Origin: Phylloscopus collybita
Taxonomy: Eukaryota; Chordata; Aves; Passeriformes; Phylloscopidae
Direction: 5' to 3'
DNA length: 64,000 nt
Assembly (NCBI GenBank): GCA_027886175.1
Contig: JAJNNQ010000004.1
Span: forward strand, 14,213,501 to 14,277,500
Numbering within the stretch: position 1 is the first letter of the stretch; each line of letters starts with the position of its first letter. The notes below the pieces were generated by a model that saw nothing but the letters and a program-made list of their open reading frames with translations, made no database searches and was not told the origin of the DNA. Positions 23,660-36,310 of this stretch are shown here, in pieces. Both the position numbers and the translations under genes were made by a program.

Positions 23660-25346
23660 TATTTTACCAGTCGGGGCCATTGCAGAATCAGATGGGTGTC
23701 CTGGTGATGGAAGACACAGGCAGAATCACTGAATGCCTTCTTTGCCTCAATCTTCACTACCGGCCCTCAGGAGTCTCTCTGATTTCTGAGAGAGGAAGGC
23801 AGGAAAAAGGATAATGTGACCTTGGTCATAAAGGGTTGGGTGAGAGAACGGTTAGGTGGACATAACACTCATAGATCCATGGTAGCAAATGGGATACATC
23901 CACAGGTGCTGAGGGAGTTGGCAAATGTTGTTGCTAGGCCACTCTCCATCATCTTTGAAAAATCATGGAAAACAGGAGAGGTTCCTGAAGAATGGAGATG
24001 TGATGAATGGTTCCTGATGAATGAGTAACATGGCAGTGCTACTCATCGTCAAAAAGGGAAAGAAGGACCCAGGAAACCATCAGGAAACAGTCAGCATCAC
24101 CTCCATCCCTGGAAAGGTGATATAACAGGTCATTCTGGATGTCACCATCAAGCATAGGAAAGAAAAGGTGATCAAGGGTAGTCAGCTTCACTAGGATTCA
24201 CAAGGGGGAAAACATGCTTGACCAATCTGATAGCCTTCTGTGACAGCATGGCAGGATGGGGTGATGAGGGGAGAGGAGTGGATGTTGTCTACCTCAGCTT
24301 CAGCAAGGCTTTTGACATTGTCTCCCATAGCATCCTTGTAGGTAAGCTCAGGCAGTGTGGGTTAAATGAACAGAGAGATGAATCAAGAACTCAGAGGATC
24401 ATGATCATCAGAGTAGAATCCATGTGGAGAGGCCTGTAGTCAGTGGCATTCCCCAGGGATCAGCACTGGGTTCAGTCCTATTCAGCTTGTCTATCAAAGA
24501 CCTGGACAAAGAGATAGAATACATCCTGAGCAAGTTTGCAGATGATATGAAAATAGGGGGAGTGGCTGATACACCTGAAGCAGGACCCTGATAGGCTGTG
24601 GATTGGGGAGAGAGAAGCTGTATGAGGTTCACCAAGGGCAAGTGCAGAGTGCTGCACCTGGGGAGGAGCAATCCCAAACACCAGCACAGGGCAGGCCTAT
24701 TGGAGAGCAGCTCTGAGGAGAAAGATTTTGGATCTGGTGAATGGCAAATTGATCATGAGCCAGCAATGCCTTGTGGCCAGGAGTGCCAATGGGATCAGGA
24801 AGACTGTGGCCAGCAGGTTGAAAGAAGAGATTGTGCCATTTTATTCAGTCCCAATGTGGGCATATTTGGAGTGTTGTGTTTAACTCTGGTCTCCGCAGGT
24901 CCAGAAAGACAAGGAGAAGGTCTGGTGAAGGCCACAAAGATAATTTGGTTTCAGGAGCATCTCTTATGAGGAGAGACTGCAGGAGCTGGGCCTGCTTAGT
25001 CTGGAGAAGACTGAGAAGGGGTCTCATAAATGCAAACAAGTATCTCAAAGGCAGGTGCCAAGAGGATGGTGCCAGACCCTTCTCAGTGGTACCTAGATGG
25101 GACACAGAGCAATGGCCATAAACTAAACATAAGAAATCTTACCTTAACCTGAGGAAGATCTTCTTTACACTGACTGTGGCAGTACACTGGCACAGGCTGC
25201 ACAGGGAGTGGAGTCTCCCTCTCTGGAGATGTTCAAAGCCTACCTGGACAAGTTCCTGTGTCACCTGCTCCAGGTGACCCTGCATTGGCAGGGGGGTTGG
25301 ACTGGATCATCTTTTGAGGTCCCTTCCACTCCCAACCATCCCAAGT
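23660..25346 (+). mobile_element. CR1 LINE, 5'-truncated, ORF2 reverse transcriptase and 3' end
   Basis: This is the best-preserved retroelement in the window. It starts inside ORF2, after the endonuclease part, and runs to a CR1 3' end (GGTTGGACTGGATCATC, GAGGTCCCTTCCACTCCCAA at about 25,294-25,336). Reverse-transcriptase landmarks are visible in order: VLRELANVVARPLSIIFEKSW (about 23,908-23,970), KAFD (24,305-24,316), PQGS (24,451-24,462) and the catalytic FADD box (24,535-24,546). KAFD and the earlier block lie in one frame, whereas PQGS and FADD lie in another, so at least one frameshift separates them. In-frame stops also occur at 24,026-24,028 and 24,437-24,439. It is therefore a pseudogene copy. 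The usual ATTCTATG octamer tail is absent. CR1 encodes a protein that nicks target DNA and copies its RNA in place; this copy cannot do so. Confidence 0.95.
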
Positions 25347-26051
25347 AAAATACTGGCTGCCAATAGCTCACAGGCCTTTAATTAATCAGAATTGCCACAT
25401 TTTCCTACATGCGCAGGAATGGTTAGTTGTCTTGACTCCGAGGCACAGATACTGAAACAGAAACACTGTCTTGCCCTCTGAAAGTATCCATTTGCTTCCC
25501 ATCCTAAGCTACCTGGTCTTTATAAAGCATAACATTTCCATCTGATACTCCACTTCTTTTATTGTTTGTTTATTTTTATTTAGGGTTTTCTGTTTGTTTG
25601 CTGTGTACGGTTTTGTTTTGTCTGCAGAAAGCTAAAAAGAAAAACACATGTTCTTAATTATTTTAATTTTGCAATAGCTCTGACCCGAATATTTCAAAAG
25701 GGAATAAAAAGAAGACACTTTGAAAAAAAAATACATATTTTAGTCAACTAGATCACACATGGTTACCTTGGGACACTACAGAATTATTTTGATCTGTCAA
25801 AGGAAATAATAACCTTTACAATGGTAATAATAAAATACAAAGTAGAATGTTTTTACACAGTAAAGTCATCCTTAGATGATAGTTAAAAAAAAAAAAAAAA
25901 AAGATAATACCAAGATTTAGAGGAAAGCCCATACATTACTTGACTTGTACCACAATGTAATGAACAAAAAGGCTTGAGGAACAGGCTGTTCAAAAAGTTA
26001 AAGCAGTTCAAAAAGAAGCAATTCAAAAAGAAGCCCTATAAATGCAGTAAA

Positions 26052-26076
26052 AGAATCACACCATCTGTGTGATTCT
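26052..26076. repeat. Perfect hairpin, 10-bp arms, 5-nt loop
   Basis: AGAATCACAC (26,052-26,061) and GTGTGATTCT (26,067-26,076) are exact reverse complements around CATCT. It lies just after a short duplicated TTCAAAAAGAAGC motif (about 26,008-26,037). Confidence 0.95.
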
Positions 26077-26654
26077 AACAGAGAAGGAACAGCCAAAAAC
26101 TCAGTCATTGGGAAAAAGGAAATGACTCAGCCTTCTGAGAAAATCCAGTGAATAAAAGAGGCATACTTAGGTCAACATAGTGAACCTTTCTCTTTGCCCT
26201 AATATCTAGCTCATGTCAATAAAATTTAATATGTTCTAACAGCCACTTCTGAAAACTGGTTATGAGAAACTAGTGTATCAGTTGCCAAGAAACAAATACA
26301 CTAAAAAATGTTTTTCTCTTTGGTTGCCTTTTTAGTGTCTTTTCAAGACAGGTTTCCCCGACACACTGAGACAGAAGACTTCTGCTGTTTTGTCAGATTT
26401 TAGTTAATAAAAATAGCACAGCTTGTTACTACAGCTAAAAATAATTTATTAAAGAAAAGATTAACTAAAAAGAGAAGAGCATTGTGGCCAAGGCTGATAG
26501 AAATTATGATTAAAAGGGCATATTTAATATCAGATGATAAAGTGTATAATGAAGCCTTCAGGATTTTGGAGCAGAAATGCCTCTTGATTCTCTAGCAAAA
26601 TTGTTACTGAAGGTTTCTGATCCTCATACAGACACAAGATAATATTGTATTTAC

Positions 26655-26742
26655 AAAAAGAAAGAAAGAAACAAACAAACAAACAAAAACCAACAACAAA
26701 AACCAAACAACAACAACCACAACAAAACAACAACACAAAACC
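26655..26742 (+). repeat. A/C-rich low-complexity tract
   Basis: GAAA units pass into CAAA and CAA/CCA units with almost no T. It has the same strand sense as the larger A/C tract at 2,964-3,240. The Cys/Phe/Val-rich frame on the other strand is an artefact. Confidence 0.9.
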
Positions 26743-29700
26743 CTTTATTAATTCTTGATGTCAGAGGCTCAAGTTACAAGGAAATTAATTGTCAGAAGAC
26801 AGTGATACTGAAACTTAAGACTGTACAATTCAAATGGGGAACATTTTCAAGCCTTACACATAACTGAAACTTCCCCAATGCATTAGGAGTATCAGATTTT
26901 GAGCTTTCTTTATATGACCCACTATGGCAATTACAAATCAGAAAAGCTGGTTTTTAGCCAACTCTTTGACACAAATGTAAATAGCATTTGTTTGCAAGAC
27001 ACGTAGGGATACTAAACATGAAAACTTTCAAAGTACTCTCCCCAGATTTTGCTCTATATATTCAAAACAGAGAATGGAACTGAAAGAAGAACAGGAGATA
27101 CAACGAGGAAAGTGCATACTGTATTTAGCAGGCCTAAAATGATCAACAAAAGCCACAACAGTGAGAAGAGGAGCTGTCTCATTCAGGAGGTTTGGATGCA
27201 GCGTTCCAGAGAGGGACTGGTCAGATATGTCACCTGTGAAGTACTTCCAGTATGGTATAGCTGTGCTGGTTCTAGCTAAGGCTGTGCTTTGGTGTCCTCC
27301 ACACAGAGATTCTGTACTTGGCAAAGCCTCTTAATACTGTGGGCAAACATTTATTCAAAATGAATCATATTCTTAAATGAAACACCAGCACATGCATCAG
27401 ATCTGAAGGCCCTAACAGAAGTCTGCTGCTCTTATAGACTGAATGAGCAACTCTGTTATGTACTAGTCCTTCCTCAATACATAAAAAATCCATGTTACTG
27501 TCTTATATTTTTAGAAGTTCTAACAGCTGCCTTAACTGCCTTAGTTTGATAATAACAAAAAGAAAATAAAAGAAAATCTTTGAGGGTAATAAACAAACTT
27601 GGGAACTTCAGAAGCCTGAACTGTTCTGTAAACTGAATGTCATTCACTGAAGAAAGAAATTACCATATTAAACAATTTCCCAGGGCCTCAGATCAGGAAC
27701 TAAACTGCAAAAGGAGGTAGGAAATTATAGTGGGCCATAGAACATAATTTTCAACAAAATTCTGATGCTCTTTCTTAAATAACAAGTTTTTGGTAGTGAA
27801 TGCTCAGTTAGAAATCATATATTATTAGAAATTTTATCACATTAATACACAGAAATTTCACTGTATTAGTGTCAAAGTGTCAACCCCCCTAAATTCATCA
27901 GCGTGTGTTAATGATACAGATGGTAAGTTCTACCTTCAGAAGTTGAATTGCCAGTAGTTCACTTTTCCAGATACAGGGTGAATTGCTTTTTCATCTAAAA
28001 GGACCCTAATCTGCAAACTTTTTCTCTACATAAATGCCATCTGCTAAAATCTTTTAAATTTTTCCATACCTTATTCAAATGAGAACTCTATTTTAACAAA
28101 CTGCCTAAAAGCTGAATTACTTTTAAATTTCTGAACTATCATTTTTGATACACATAAACTATTTTTACTCAGTTCTGCTTAGTGTGATGATTCTGTCATT
28201 TCTCTTAACTTGATCTGCACTTGGCAATCAGAAAGAGCTTGTCATATTTTAAGAAATAGAAGTGGAAAAAAAAAAACCCATGAAAAGCTAAGAAGAAAAA
28301 AGCAAGAAAAGAACAAGGATAAATATGGATTAATGTTGTCTAATTTATGAACAGGATATTAAATAACTGGAACATACCAATTACCTTTAAAAGTGGTTTT
28401 GTGTCTATGTGCAGCTAAGAACAGTCTAGTGAACTCACCTGTATTGCTTCCTACATTTATGTCTCTGAGCAGCACATACAGGGTTCACAAAGAAACAAAG
28501 ATATTTTTAAAATACCTCAATAATATTTTGTCTTGTTAGAGTAAAAATCAATATTTCCTAATGTTCAAAGTACCAAGCACTTATCTTGCTGATATTACAC
28601 TTTGAAAATGTTTTGTTATGTCCAATTTAAACAATTTAAACATTTTAGGTTTAATGTATGTAAAGCAGCTAAAAGAATTAAAAGCTGTTTAAAACATAAA
28701 AGTTTTTCAAGTAAATCTAAATAAAACTATTTTGAAACTCAATCTTTCTTAGTGCTATTCATCAGTAAGCTTAAGAAAATATAAGTAAACTATCAAATAT
28801 GCAACTTTCTAGTTTTTAATTGCGCACCTTGGATCAAAGCAGCTTAAAAGAAGATACTGGAAAGATATTATTTTAATTTTAATTGCTTTAATTTAATTTT
28901 CCTAATAAAAACCCCTGAATTTAACTAAAATTATCTTTCAGTCTTTGATCATTTTGCTTTGAAATTTAGTTTAATTTTTCCAATACTTACATTGATAAGG
29001 GAATATATAAAATATATCAAGTTTACTGCTAATGGGTAGGATTAGTTTCAGTGAAATTCTTGTTCAGTGACCAATGCTCTATGTCTTATTCAGGTTTTTA
29101 CAATGTACTAGTGTAGCAGTAATAAAAATAAAAAATAAAAATTATTGACAAGATGTATCTCATAAAACCCTTGCTTTAGAAGTACTGAATATTGAAATTC
29201 AAATCCTCTCATTAACTGGTTAATGGCACAGTAATTTAGCAACTAAGTAATTTTTTTTTTGTACAGACATGACCTACTTCAAGTTTTTGAAACCCTATAG
29301 ATCTCCAAAAGAGTAGCAGAGGAATTAGTTTATTTTTTTATTTTTCTATTACTGATTAAAAAAAAATGACACAAAAAAGCAACAATGAGTGGAGTAGAAA
29401 GTTGTAACGTATTAAAAATATATTTGATCGCACATGTGACTCTTTCATAGTGAAACTAGTCATCTTGTACAGCATACAGTAAGTGCCTCAACATACATAA
29501 ATTTACAATGCACATTGATTAATGTTCAAAACTGAGAATTAATGAAAACTTGTAGGAAAAAAACCCGTGAAAATAAATGCTGTGTAATGCACAAGCAAAA
29601 AGATTTTTTTTCAGTAGAAAAGAACAAAAAAAAGAAATGACCTTTTAAGTTCCATTAACAGCTGAAAGCCTAGCATTTGAACAAACAAACAAAAATATTA

Positions 29701-29959
29701 GAACTATTTCTGAGAATAAGACATAAATCATTTTTAGGAAGTGTAAGTCTCAGCTAGGACCAAAACTGGCAAAAGATTTCAAGAGCAAGAAAGGGTCCTT
29801 AAGATAGGTAAGCAATAGGCAGAAGAGCAGGAAAGATGCTGGCTAAACACAAAACAGCTCAGGCAAAATATCCGCTGGGAGTGCTGACCAGGCAGAAGTT
29901 CTCAGTACCTCCTTTGCCTGTTTTCACTGACATACCTGTATCCACACCACAGGATTAAG

Positions 29960-30540
29960 TAACTACAGTAATTCTGTGTTGACCCAGCAGTAGTGGAGGA
30001 GAGGCTGGTCTGCAGACTTTTGCAAGTGCTGAACCCACACATATTTATGGGTCTGGGTGTAATCACTCCAGGGTTTTAAGGTAAATAGCTGATTTTGTTG
30101 CCAAGCCACTGTCTTGATATCTGCAAAGTGGAAATCAGAGAACATCTGGGTGATGATTGACAGAGGATAAATATACCTACCGAGAAGGGTACAAAAGAGA
30201 ACTCAGAAGACTAGAGACCTGTAGGTCTTACCTCAGTCCTTGGGAAAATGATGGAGAGCGTCCTCTTAGAAAGTTTTGCAAATCAGATAAAACAGGTGGT
30301 TAGGAAAAGCTAAAGCAGATTTACCAAAGGAAAGTCATTCGCAATTGGCCTGGTCACACTGTACAACACAGTAGCAGGTTCCGTTGACATGACATGAGCT
30401 GGGAATACTGTTTGCCTGACCTTCATCAAAGTGTTCCACACCATTTCCCACAGGTTCTTGGGAACAAAGGTGCAAAATATCGATTGGAAATAGGTCTGTG
30501 AGATGGGTGAGAAGCTGACTAGCCGAGTATTCTATTATAC
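29960..30540 (+). mobile_element. CR1 LINE fragment, heavily decayed reverse transcriptase
   Basis: Conceptual reading with frame changes gives CR1 reverse-transcriptase blocks in the right order: an eroded form of the residues before the conserved VLRELAD block (about 30,045-30,085), VAKPLS (about 30,099), a decayed SLTSVLGKMMES block (about 30,225-30,260), RFTKGKS (about 30,315), and a KVFHTISH block that corresponds to the KAFDTVSH motif (about 30,427-30,450). Many stops and indels interrupt it. It is older than the copy at 23,660-25,346. Edges are approximate because identity fades at both ends. Confidence 0.65.
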
Positions 30541-33500
30541 TATTCTATCATCTCTGTGGGTCAAAAAATTGGAACTGAATATGTATTTGGCCCATGAATT
30601 AGAGTACAGCACGGTACCATAATATTTTAAAATTCTGTCCCAAAGAGCAAAATTATCTCTCTATCCTGTAAAACAGTTTATTTAAAGAAATGTAAATGCA
30701 AGTTCCTTGTACTGAGCTTAATTAGCTAGAAACAAAGGAAATGCTGCAAACCAGTTTGCAGTAGATAATAATTTTTACCCTTTTTTTCATGCTCAGTCAT
30801 GCTCTGAATTCCCTTTTTTTTAATTCCCCATTCTCCAAATATACAAAGGTAAAGTTGGAAGATCGTGTTGTTGATGGGATACAAATTTCCTCTTTCCACT
30901 AAATTCTCAAATCCCATTTAAAAGGGTTTTTCACATTTAGGTCAGCCTGGTTTGGAAACATTGCACATATATGTTGAAGAAAGAAGTCAATTGCAACTAC
31001 GAAACTATATTCATACTCCTTCCATGTGGAAGGACAAAAAAGCATTTCTTTGTTCTTCGCCAAAATAAAATGACAAAGTCAAAGAAGTTTTGGATTAGAA
31101 TTATACAATATTATATAGGTGTTTCCAAATTTTTAGTGCTTTACACTGTTTGAACTAAAAAGAATTAGTGCCAAAATTGTAGGTGTACCACATCAGAATC
31201 CTTTGAAGGATGAAAAATTACTCTTGTCATCCACCTGAAAATCTTTGGAGATATTGTTATTGCCAAGGACACAGTGAAACTTAAAATAAGTACTAAACTC
31301 ACCACTTTTTAAATCAAAATGTAAAACCAGTATTAAAAATTAGTATTTTTTTCTATCTTGTTAATGTTTCCCAAACATCAATAACATTTGTCTAAGAAAT
31401 GAAGACCACAAATATACAGACAATTGACTCAAACTGGGCACGAACAAAGTTTCCTATGGATTATTTTCTGAATTGAATAAAATGCTGTATGAAGTAATCA
31501 GTATTTGTTGTTTAATTTAATGACCTGCATACTTGGAGCCCATAATTAATTTTTTTTCAGCCAGATCCTGAGCTCCTGCACTGTAACCTGTACAGACCTA
31601 ATGAAAAGAGTCAACATCCCACACACACATCTGTATGTATAATGCAAATGTCATATCCCCCTGGTAGTCACAACACAGTGAAAGAGACCATAAACTTCCT
31701 GTCATTAATTATTTGGACACTGCTGATCAGGACCTAATGTATGTCCTATTTGTGAACGCAAATTATTCAGTCTGATAAAGCTTTCTTTAAAGAAGAGAAT
31801 CTTCTGAGTAGAGATGAGACAAATCATTTATTCCTTACACATATCTTGCTTCCACTTCCAACATTTTGATAATGCACTTTGCAGATTTAGGGGGTTTATT
31901 ATTTATTATTATTAATAATAGTAATAGATATTTAAAATTAAATCAGCATTTATCTGATTTTTATCTGGATACAGATAAATTGTGCATAATTTGTGCTAAA
32001 GAAGATGCTAATGAAGGTGATAAAAAAGATGCTAATGGTTGCTAATTTAGTCTTTCAGTTTAAACCTTGCATCTTGTAGAGACCAGTGAGCAATCACAAG
32101 CAAGGCCAGCATGTTAATCTGACTCAGCCAAGTGTGGAAATGTTTGTAGTGACTTTACTCTAGAGCACAATTTTTACGCAAACTTCCTTTGTGTGACAAG
32201 GAAAATAAAACTGATCAAAAATGTGTGTTGAAGCATATAAAGTAGGTGCAGGTAAAATACACACATAAACCCCATCTCTTTTTTTAAGATGCACACAAAA
32301 ATTAAAGGATGTAGAAGCATGTTTGAAAAAGGGAAAGTTTCATAGAAAATAGCTGTGTGCTTATACCTACCATGTTTTTCCCACTGTCCCAAATATATAT
32401 AAAAAAATATAATTGGCCTTTTAATAAGTTAATAACCATCCATAATAGGCCAAATGCAAATGAAACAAACAAAAACCCCTAAGAGCCTAAACTGGAAAAC
32501 ACAAACAAACAAACAAACCTGCTTATTCAAATATAATCTGCGAGATCACAGCATAAAGCTGTGACAGAAAGCAGGGTCAATCATTAAATATTCCTTTCAT
32601 CTTCTTAGAAAGAAGAAATAAATATCTTAGACACATCACTGACTGTCATTGTTCAAGAAAATGTCTTTCAGAATTAATGTTGGCAAAGCTACCTCCTATT
32701 TTTCTATGGAAAGAACAAAGTAACTTCATTTTTTTAGTGTCTTATAAAAAAGGGCAGACCATAGATTACCCTTGCCTTTTGCAATTTATTTTAATTTTAG
32801 TAATAACACAAAGCAAAGCAAAGAGACCCAATTAAATTGCAGACTAAGAAACAAGATAATGAAATAAGATGTCAAGCAGCTGTCAATTTAAAATGCTTAA
32901 AGTTATTAAAAGGAAACTTCACAAGGGGTAAAACATGATTTATGTCTTTATTTATTTATTCAGCAAAACCCAGAAATCCTAATCCTGGAACACAAATTTG
33001 TAACCCACTGCTGAGAAACAAAACACAGCCCTGCTTTGCTTTGGACACCATTAAATTTATCTTTATCTTCCCTTCCAGTTATTCTGTATTGGTAGATGTT
33101 GACTTCTTGGTAGTGTATTAAAACCAACAATTGTGAAAGTGCTGGAGTGGAAGGAGTCTCCATGGAAACAATAGTTAAAATTGGGTAGTAAAGTATGCTA
33201 GTATAAAACTGCATCTCTCCAGGGCTCCTAGTAGAAATTAATAAATAAATAAATAGCCAAAACGATATAAAATACTATATAGCTGTATTGGTGATCATAG
33301 AGGTCTCCAGCCCCATCTGTATTACATCAAATGTCACACTGAGATGATAATTTTGGACAAAACAGCACACCCTGAGGTCTTTTTTGTTCTTGTTCTCCTC
33401 TTAAGTAAATAATTGCAACTACCAAAGCATACACTTGGGACAGAATGCAACAGAAAAAGGCAAAATAAAATTTTCTTCAAATCCAAGAAAATTATGTTTC

Positions 33501-35439
33501 AATTAATCTATGAAGTCTCTTTTTTGTAGTGGGAATAGTGAGGTAGAGATATAAAGCATAAGCCAAAAAAAAAACCCCTCCAAAAAATGAAAAGTCTTGA
33601 AAGGAAGAATCATATTCACACAAATTATATTAAAGCAAACAAAGAGAAGAGATTAGCACTTCTAAAGTAAGAAGACTTGTAAGAATAAATCCATGCTATC
33701 AAAAGGAACCTAACTGAAATATAGATGTTCTAAATGACAGCTGACACAATGCAGTAAAATCGAAAGCTGAGACCTCGATAAATTGAAAAAAAGTCCCCCA
33801 GTTTAAAGATTTCATTGGCTAATCAAGATGATCCAGGAAAGTAATTCCATAAATTAATCCTGTGGTTCTCTTTATATATGTAGTTTTATGGTTCACATAC
33901 TCATACTTTGTCTGACATTTTCACAAACTACTTTTTCAACTTCTTAATAGTAAGTCAATAAGCTACCAATATTCTCTCTAGATCAGAATTTAAACACAAT
34001 GGGATTAAGTGCCCAAGAAAATAAAAAATTTCACAGTTGAATTAATGGCTCAGATAAATCCTTTCAATTCCAGCATTTAGCTACATGCTTTTTGAATAAA
34101 GCAAAAGTAACCTCAGGAAGCTCAGCAATGCATTGGCTTTTGTGTCCATTGTTGTAACAACCAGATATTAGAAAATAACCCTATTCCTGCAGTCATTTGC
34201 TGGCAGTCTTGAAAGCTGCTTGGAATGACAGATTTCTCCTTGTTACACCAAAGTACTAAAGTACAGCTAAATTCAGGTCACTGACATTTACAGAACAACC
34301 CTTCTCTAAGTCATAATGTAAGGTAAGTGTGGTTTAGATGCCACTTCCTTTACTTTTGTTATTTCCAGAATTTCCTCCTTGGGAAGAATAAAGAAGCCTA
34401 AATTTTCCATGTCTCTCTTGTACATTACAAAACGTGACATACAAATTCTTTAAGCATCCAGTCACTTTTTAAAAGACAGCAGTTACCAGGGAGAAGTAGC
34501 TCTCAGTTCTCAACTGATTAACACTTTCTGTATTTCTTTGTGAAGTTTTAAAAGCAGGGTTGCATATGGTAAGTTTCCTTAGTGATTCGTTGTAACAAAC
34601 ATTAATGATCTACCCCTTAAGGAGCTTAAAATAATTTAAAAAAAGATTCAACTGTCAGCTCATTGAAAAAAGCATTTTAACCTCTATTTTGAAGCTGGTT
34701 TAAGCCAGTGAATATGAATTAATGTAAGTGGAGTTGTATAAATGTTTAGTGTAAATGGTAAAAATATGAAAAAAGTAGTGACATGAAAGCAATGGTTACA
34801 TATTAAATTCAAAGCAGTTTATTTTAAAATTTATAGATATAATTTACTGGAACAGATTATATAGCATTTTATGTTCAAGTACTTAGTTTTACAATATGCA
34901 ACTGTATATTCATCTCTATCTTACCATTTAAATCCATAGAATTTTATTTGTGTAATAAATACTACTGTGAATAAAAAAAATCTAAAACATTTATTTTTAT
35001 TTTCTCCCCATACTCTCAGTGAACTTTAATTGCGGGATTTGTTAATGAAAATGTGCTTAATCTGAAGAAGGGATCTGCACTTTGTGCCATAGGTTTCCCT
35101 TACAACTAAGATATAGCCTGGCTTAAGATTATTTTACAAATTAATTTACACAAAGATGCTGGTAAGACGGACTCAACAGATACTGTCTGAATGACTCTAA
35201 AGTAGAAAACAATTACTAAATAATTATAAAATTGCCCCTATTAGCCAGTTAGCTCTAAGACCATTCTTACTTATTTTTCTGATGATGTCACTGTTTTTCT
35301 CTCTTTACATGTTAATAATGTATTACTTCTCATTCCTATTACAGTTCAAAGGTACTCAAAACCCTCCAAATAGAAGAAATTGCAGCTATGTAAATGTAGA
35401 AAGGAGTGGAGGAGTAGAAACAATACTGCATTGAAACAA
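30541..35439. other. Noncoding sequence, nothing recognised
   Basis: AT-rich sequence with an (AAAC)n tract near 32,459-32,519 and a short (AAAT)n array at 33,238-33,254. The segment around 32,960-33,240 is more complex and contains a near-palindromic GTCTCCATGGAAAC, described in the findings. No gene is supported. Confidence 0.55.
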
Positions 35440-36310
35440 GTCTGTTTCCCAGCTTGAGACAGGACAGGAAACTGCTACAAACTAGTTGCTCACTCACAAC
35501 CCTCTACTTGTAAAAGTGCAGTGCTATGGCCTCTACCCACTGCCCCTCATCAGTCATCACTTTCAAAGCTGGACGGGAGCAATCTCTTCCCAGTTTGAAC
35601 TCTATGTGCCATTAACCCTTCTGTCTCAGCTACCAACCTGGCTGGGACAGGATGAGATGGATGCTTACCTGTTGTGACCAGGCAGCGATGTTGATTACAA
35701 TCCTCTGACTGACTGTCATCCAGAGGATAACTCTGTGTTTCTGTGAGATAGTCAGCCAACTGAGGATGGTTATCCTTCTAGACTGACCTGTTTACTGATT
35801 AGAGAGGCCACATCTTTGTGACCTTTATCCATCCTCCTAGTCTTCAAGCGATGGGGGAGAGAGGAGGGAAGGCTAGGTTGTCAACTGAGTTTCTGCAGCA
35901 AGACGTTGCTGTGAGTTGGATGACTAGGAAAGTTGCAGGGATGACCTGTGTGAGTAGGAACTGTCTCTATGTTGAACAAACCCAGCACCATCTGGCTCCA
36001 AATCATGGCCCATGCTGGCCAAACATAACCCCATCAGCAGTGTGCTGGTGCCTCTGTGTTAACATATGCAAGAAAAATGTGCAGCAGCTGTGAGAGAGAG
36101 AAGTGAGGAAAACATGAGGGAAACTGTCAGACACCAAGATCATGATGAAGAAAGAGGAGCAGGTGCTCCAGATGCAGAGCTAAGATTGCCCTGAATCCCT
36201 TGGAGTAGTCCATGGTACGGCAGGTTGTCCCCCTGGAGCCCATTAAGGGCAACACTGGAGCCCATGCAGCCTGCAGCCATGAAGCCAATTCAGATCTCAA
36301 TGTATTCTGC
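35440..36310. other. Unassigned less AT-rich segment, possible old repeat
   Basis: This block is clearly less AT-rich than its flanks and is not simple sequence. It contains phrases such as CTGTGAGAGAGAGAAGTGAG, GAGCAGGTGCTCCAGATGCA (about 36,158) and CCCCCTGGAGCCCATTAAGG (about 36,229). The last two remind me of internal or env-proximal parts of bird retroviral repeats, but I cannot place them. The four open frames here (61 to 91 codons) overlap on both strands and look like by-products of the base composition. It could be a decayed retroelement, a conserved noncoding block or an unrecognised exon region. Confidence 0.35.

Larger units (their letters stand above)
25347..29959. other. Noncoding sequence, nothing recognised
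   Basis: AT-rich sequence with a poly-A run of 18 at 25,885-25,902, an A/C-rich tract at 26,655-26,742 and a hairpin at 26,052-26,076. About 27,020-27,320 is more complex and has open frames on both strands (98 and 76 codons), but neither resembles a protein I know. Confidence 0.55.

Noticed and set aside
23816..25121. Several open frames of 70-123 codons
   Set aside because: These are pieces of the CR1 reverse transcriptase or its antisense, interrupted by frameshifts; annotated as the mobile element, not as genes.
31550..31650. T-rich stretch ending in CAG followed by non-repetitive sequence, as a splice acceptor and exon
   Set aside because: No downstream donor or open frame supports an exon; such acceptor-like strings are common in AT-rich DNA.
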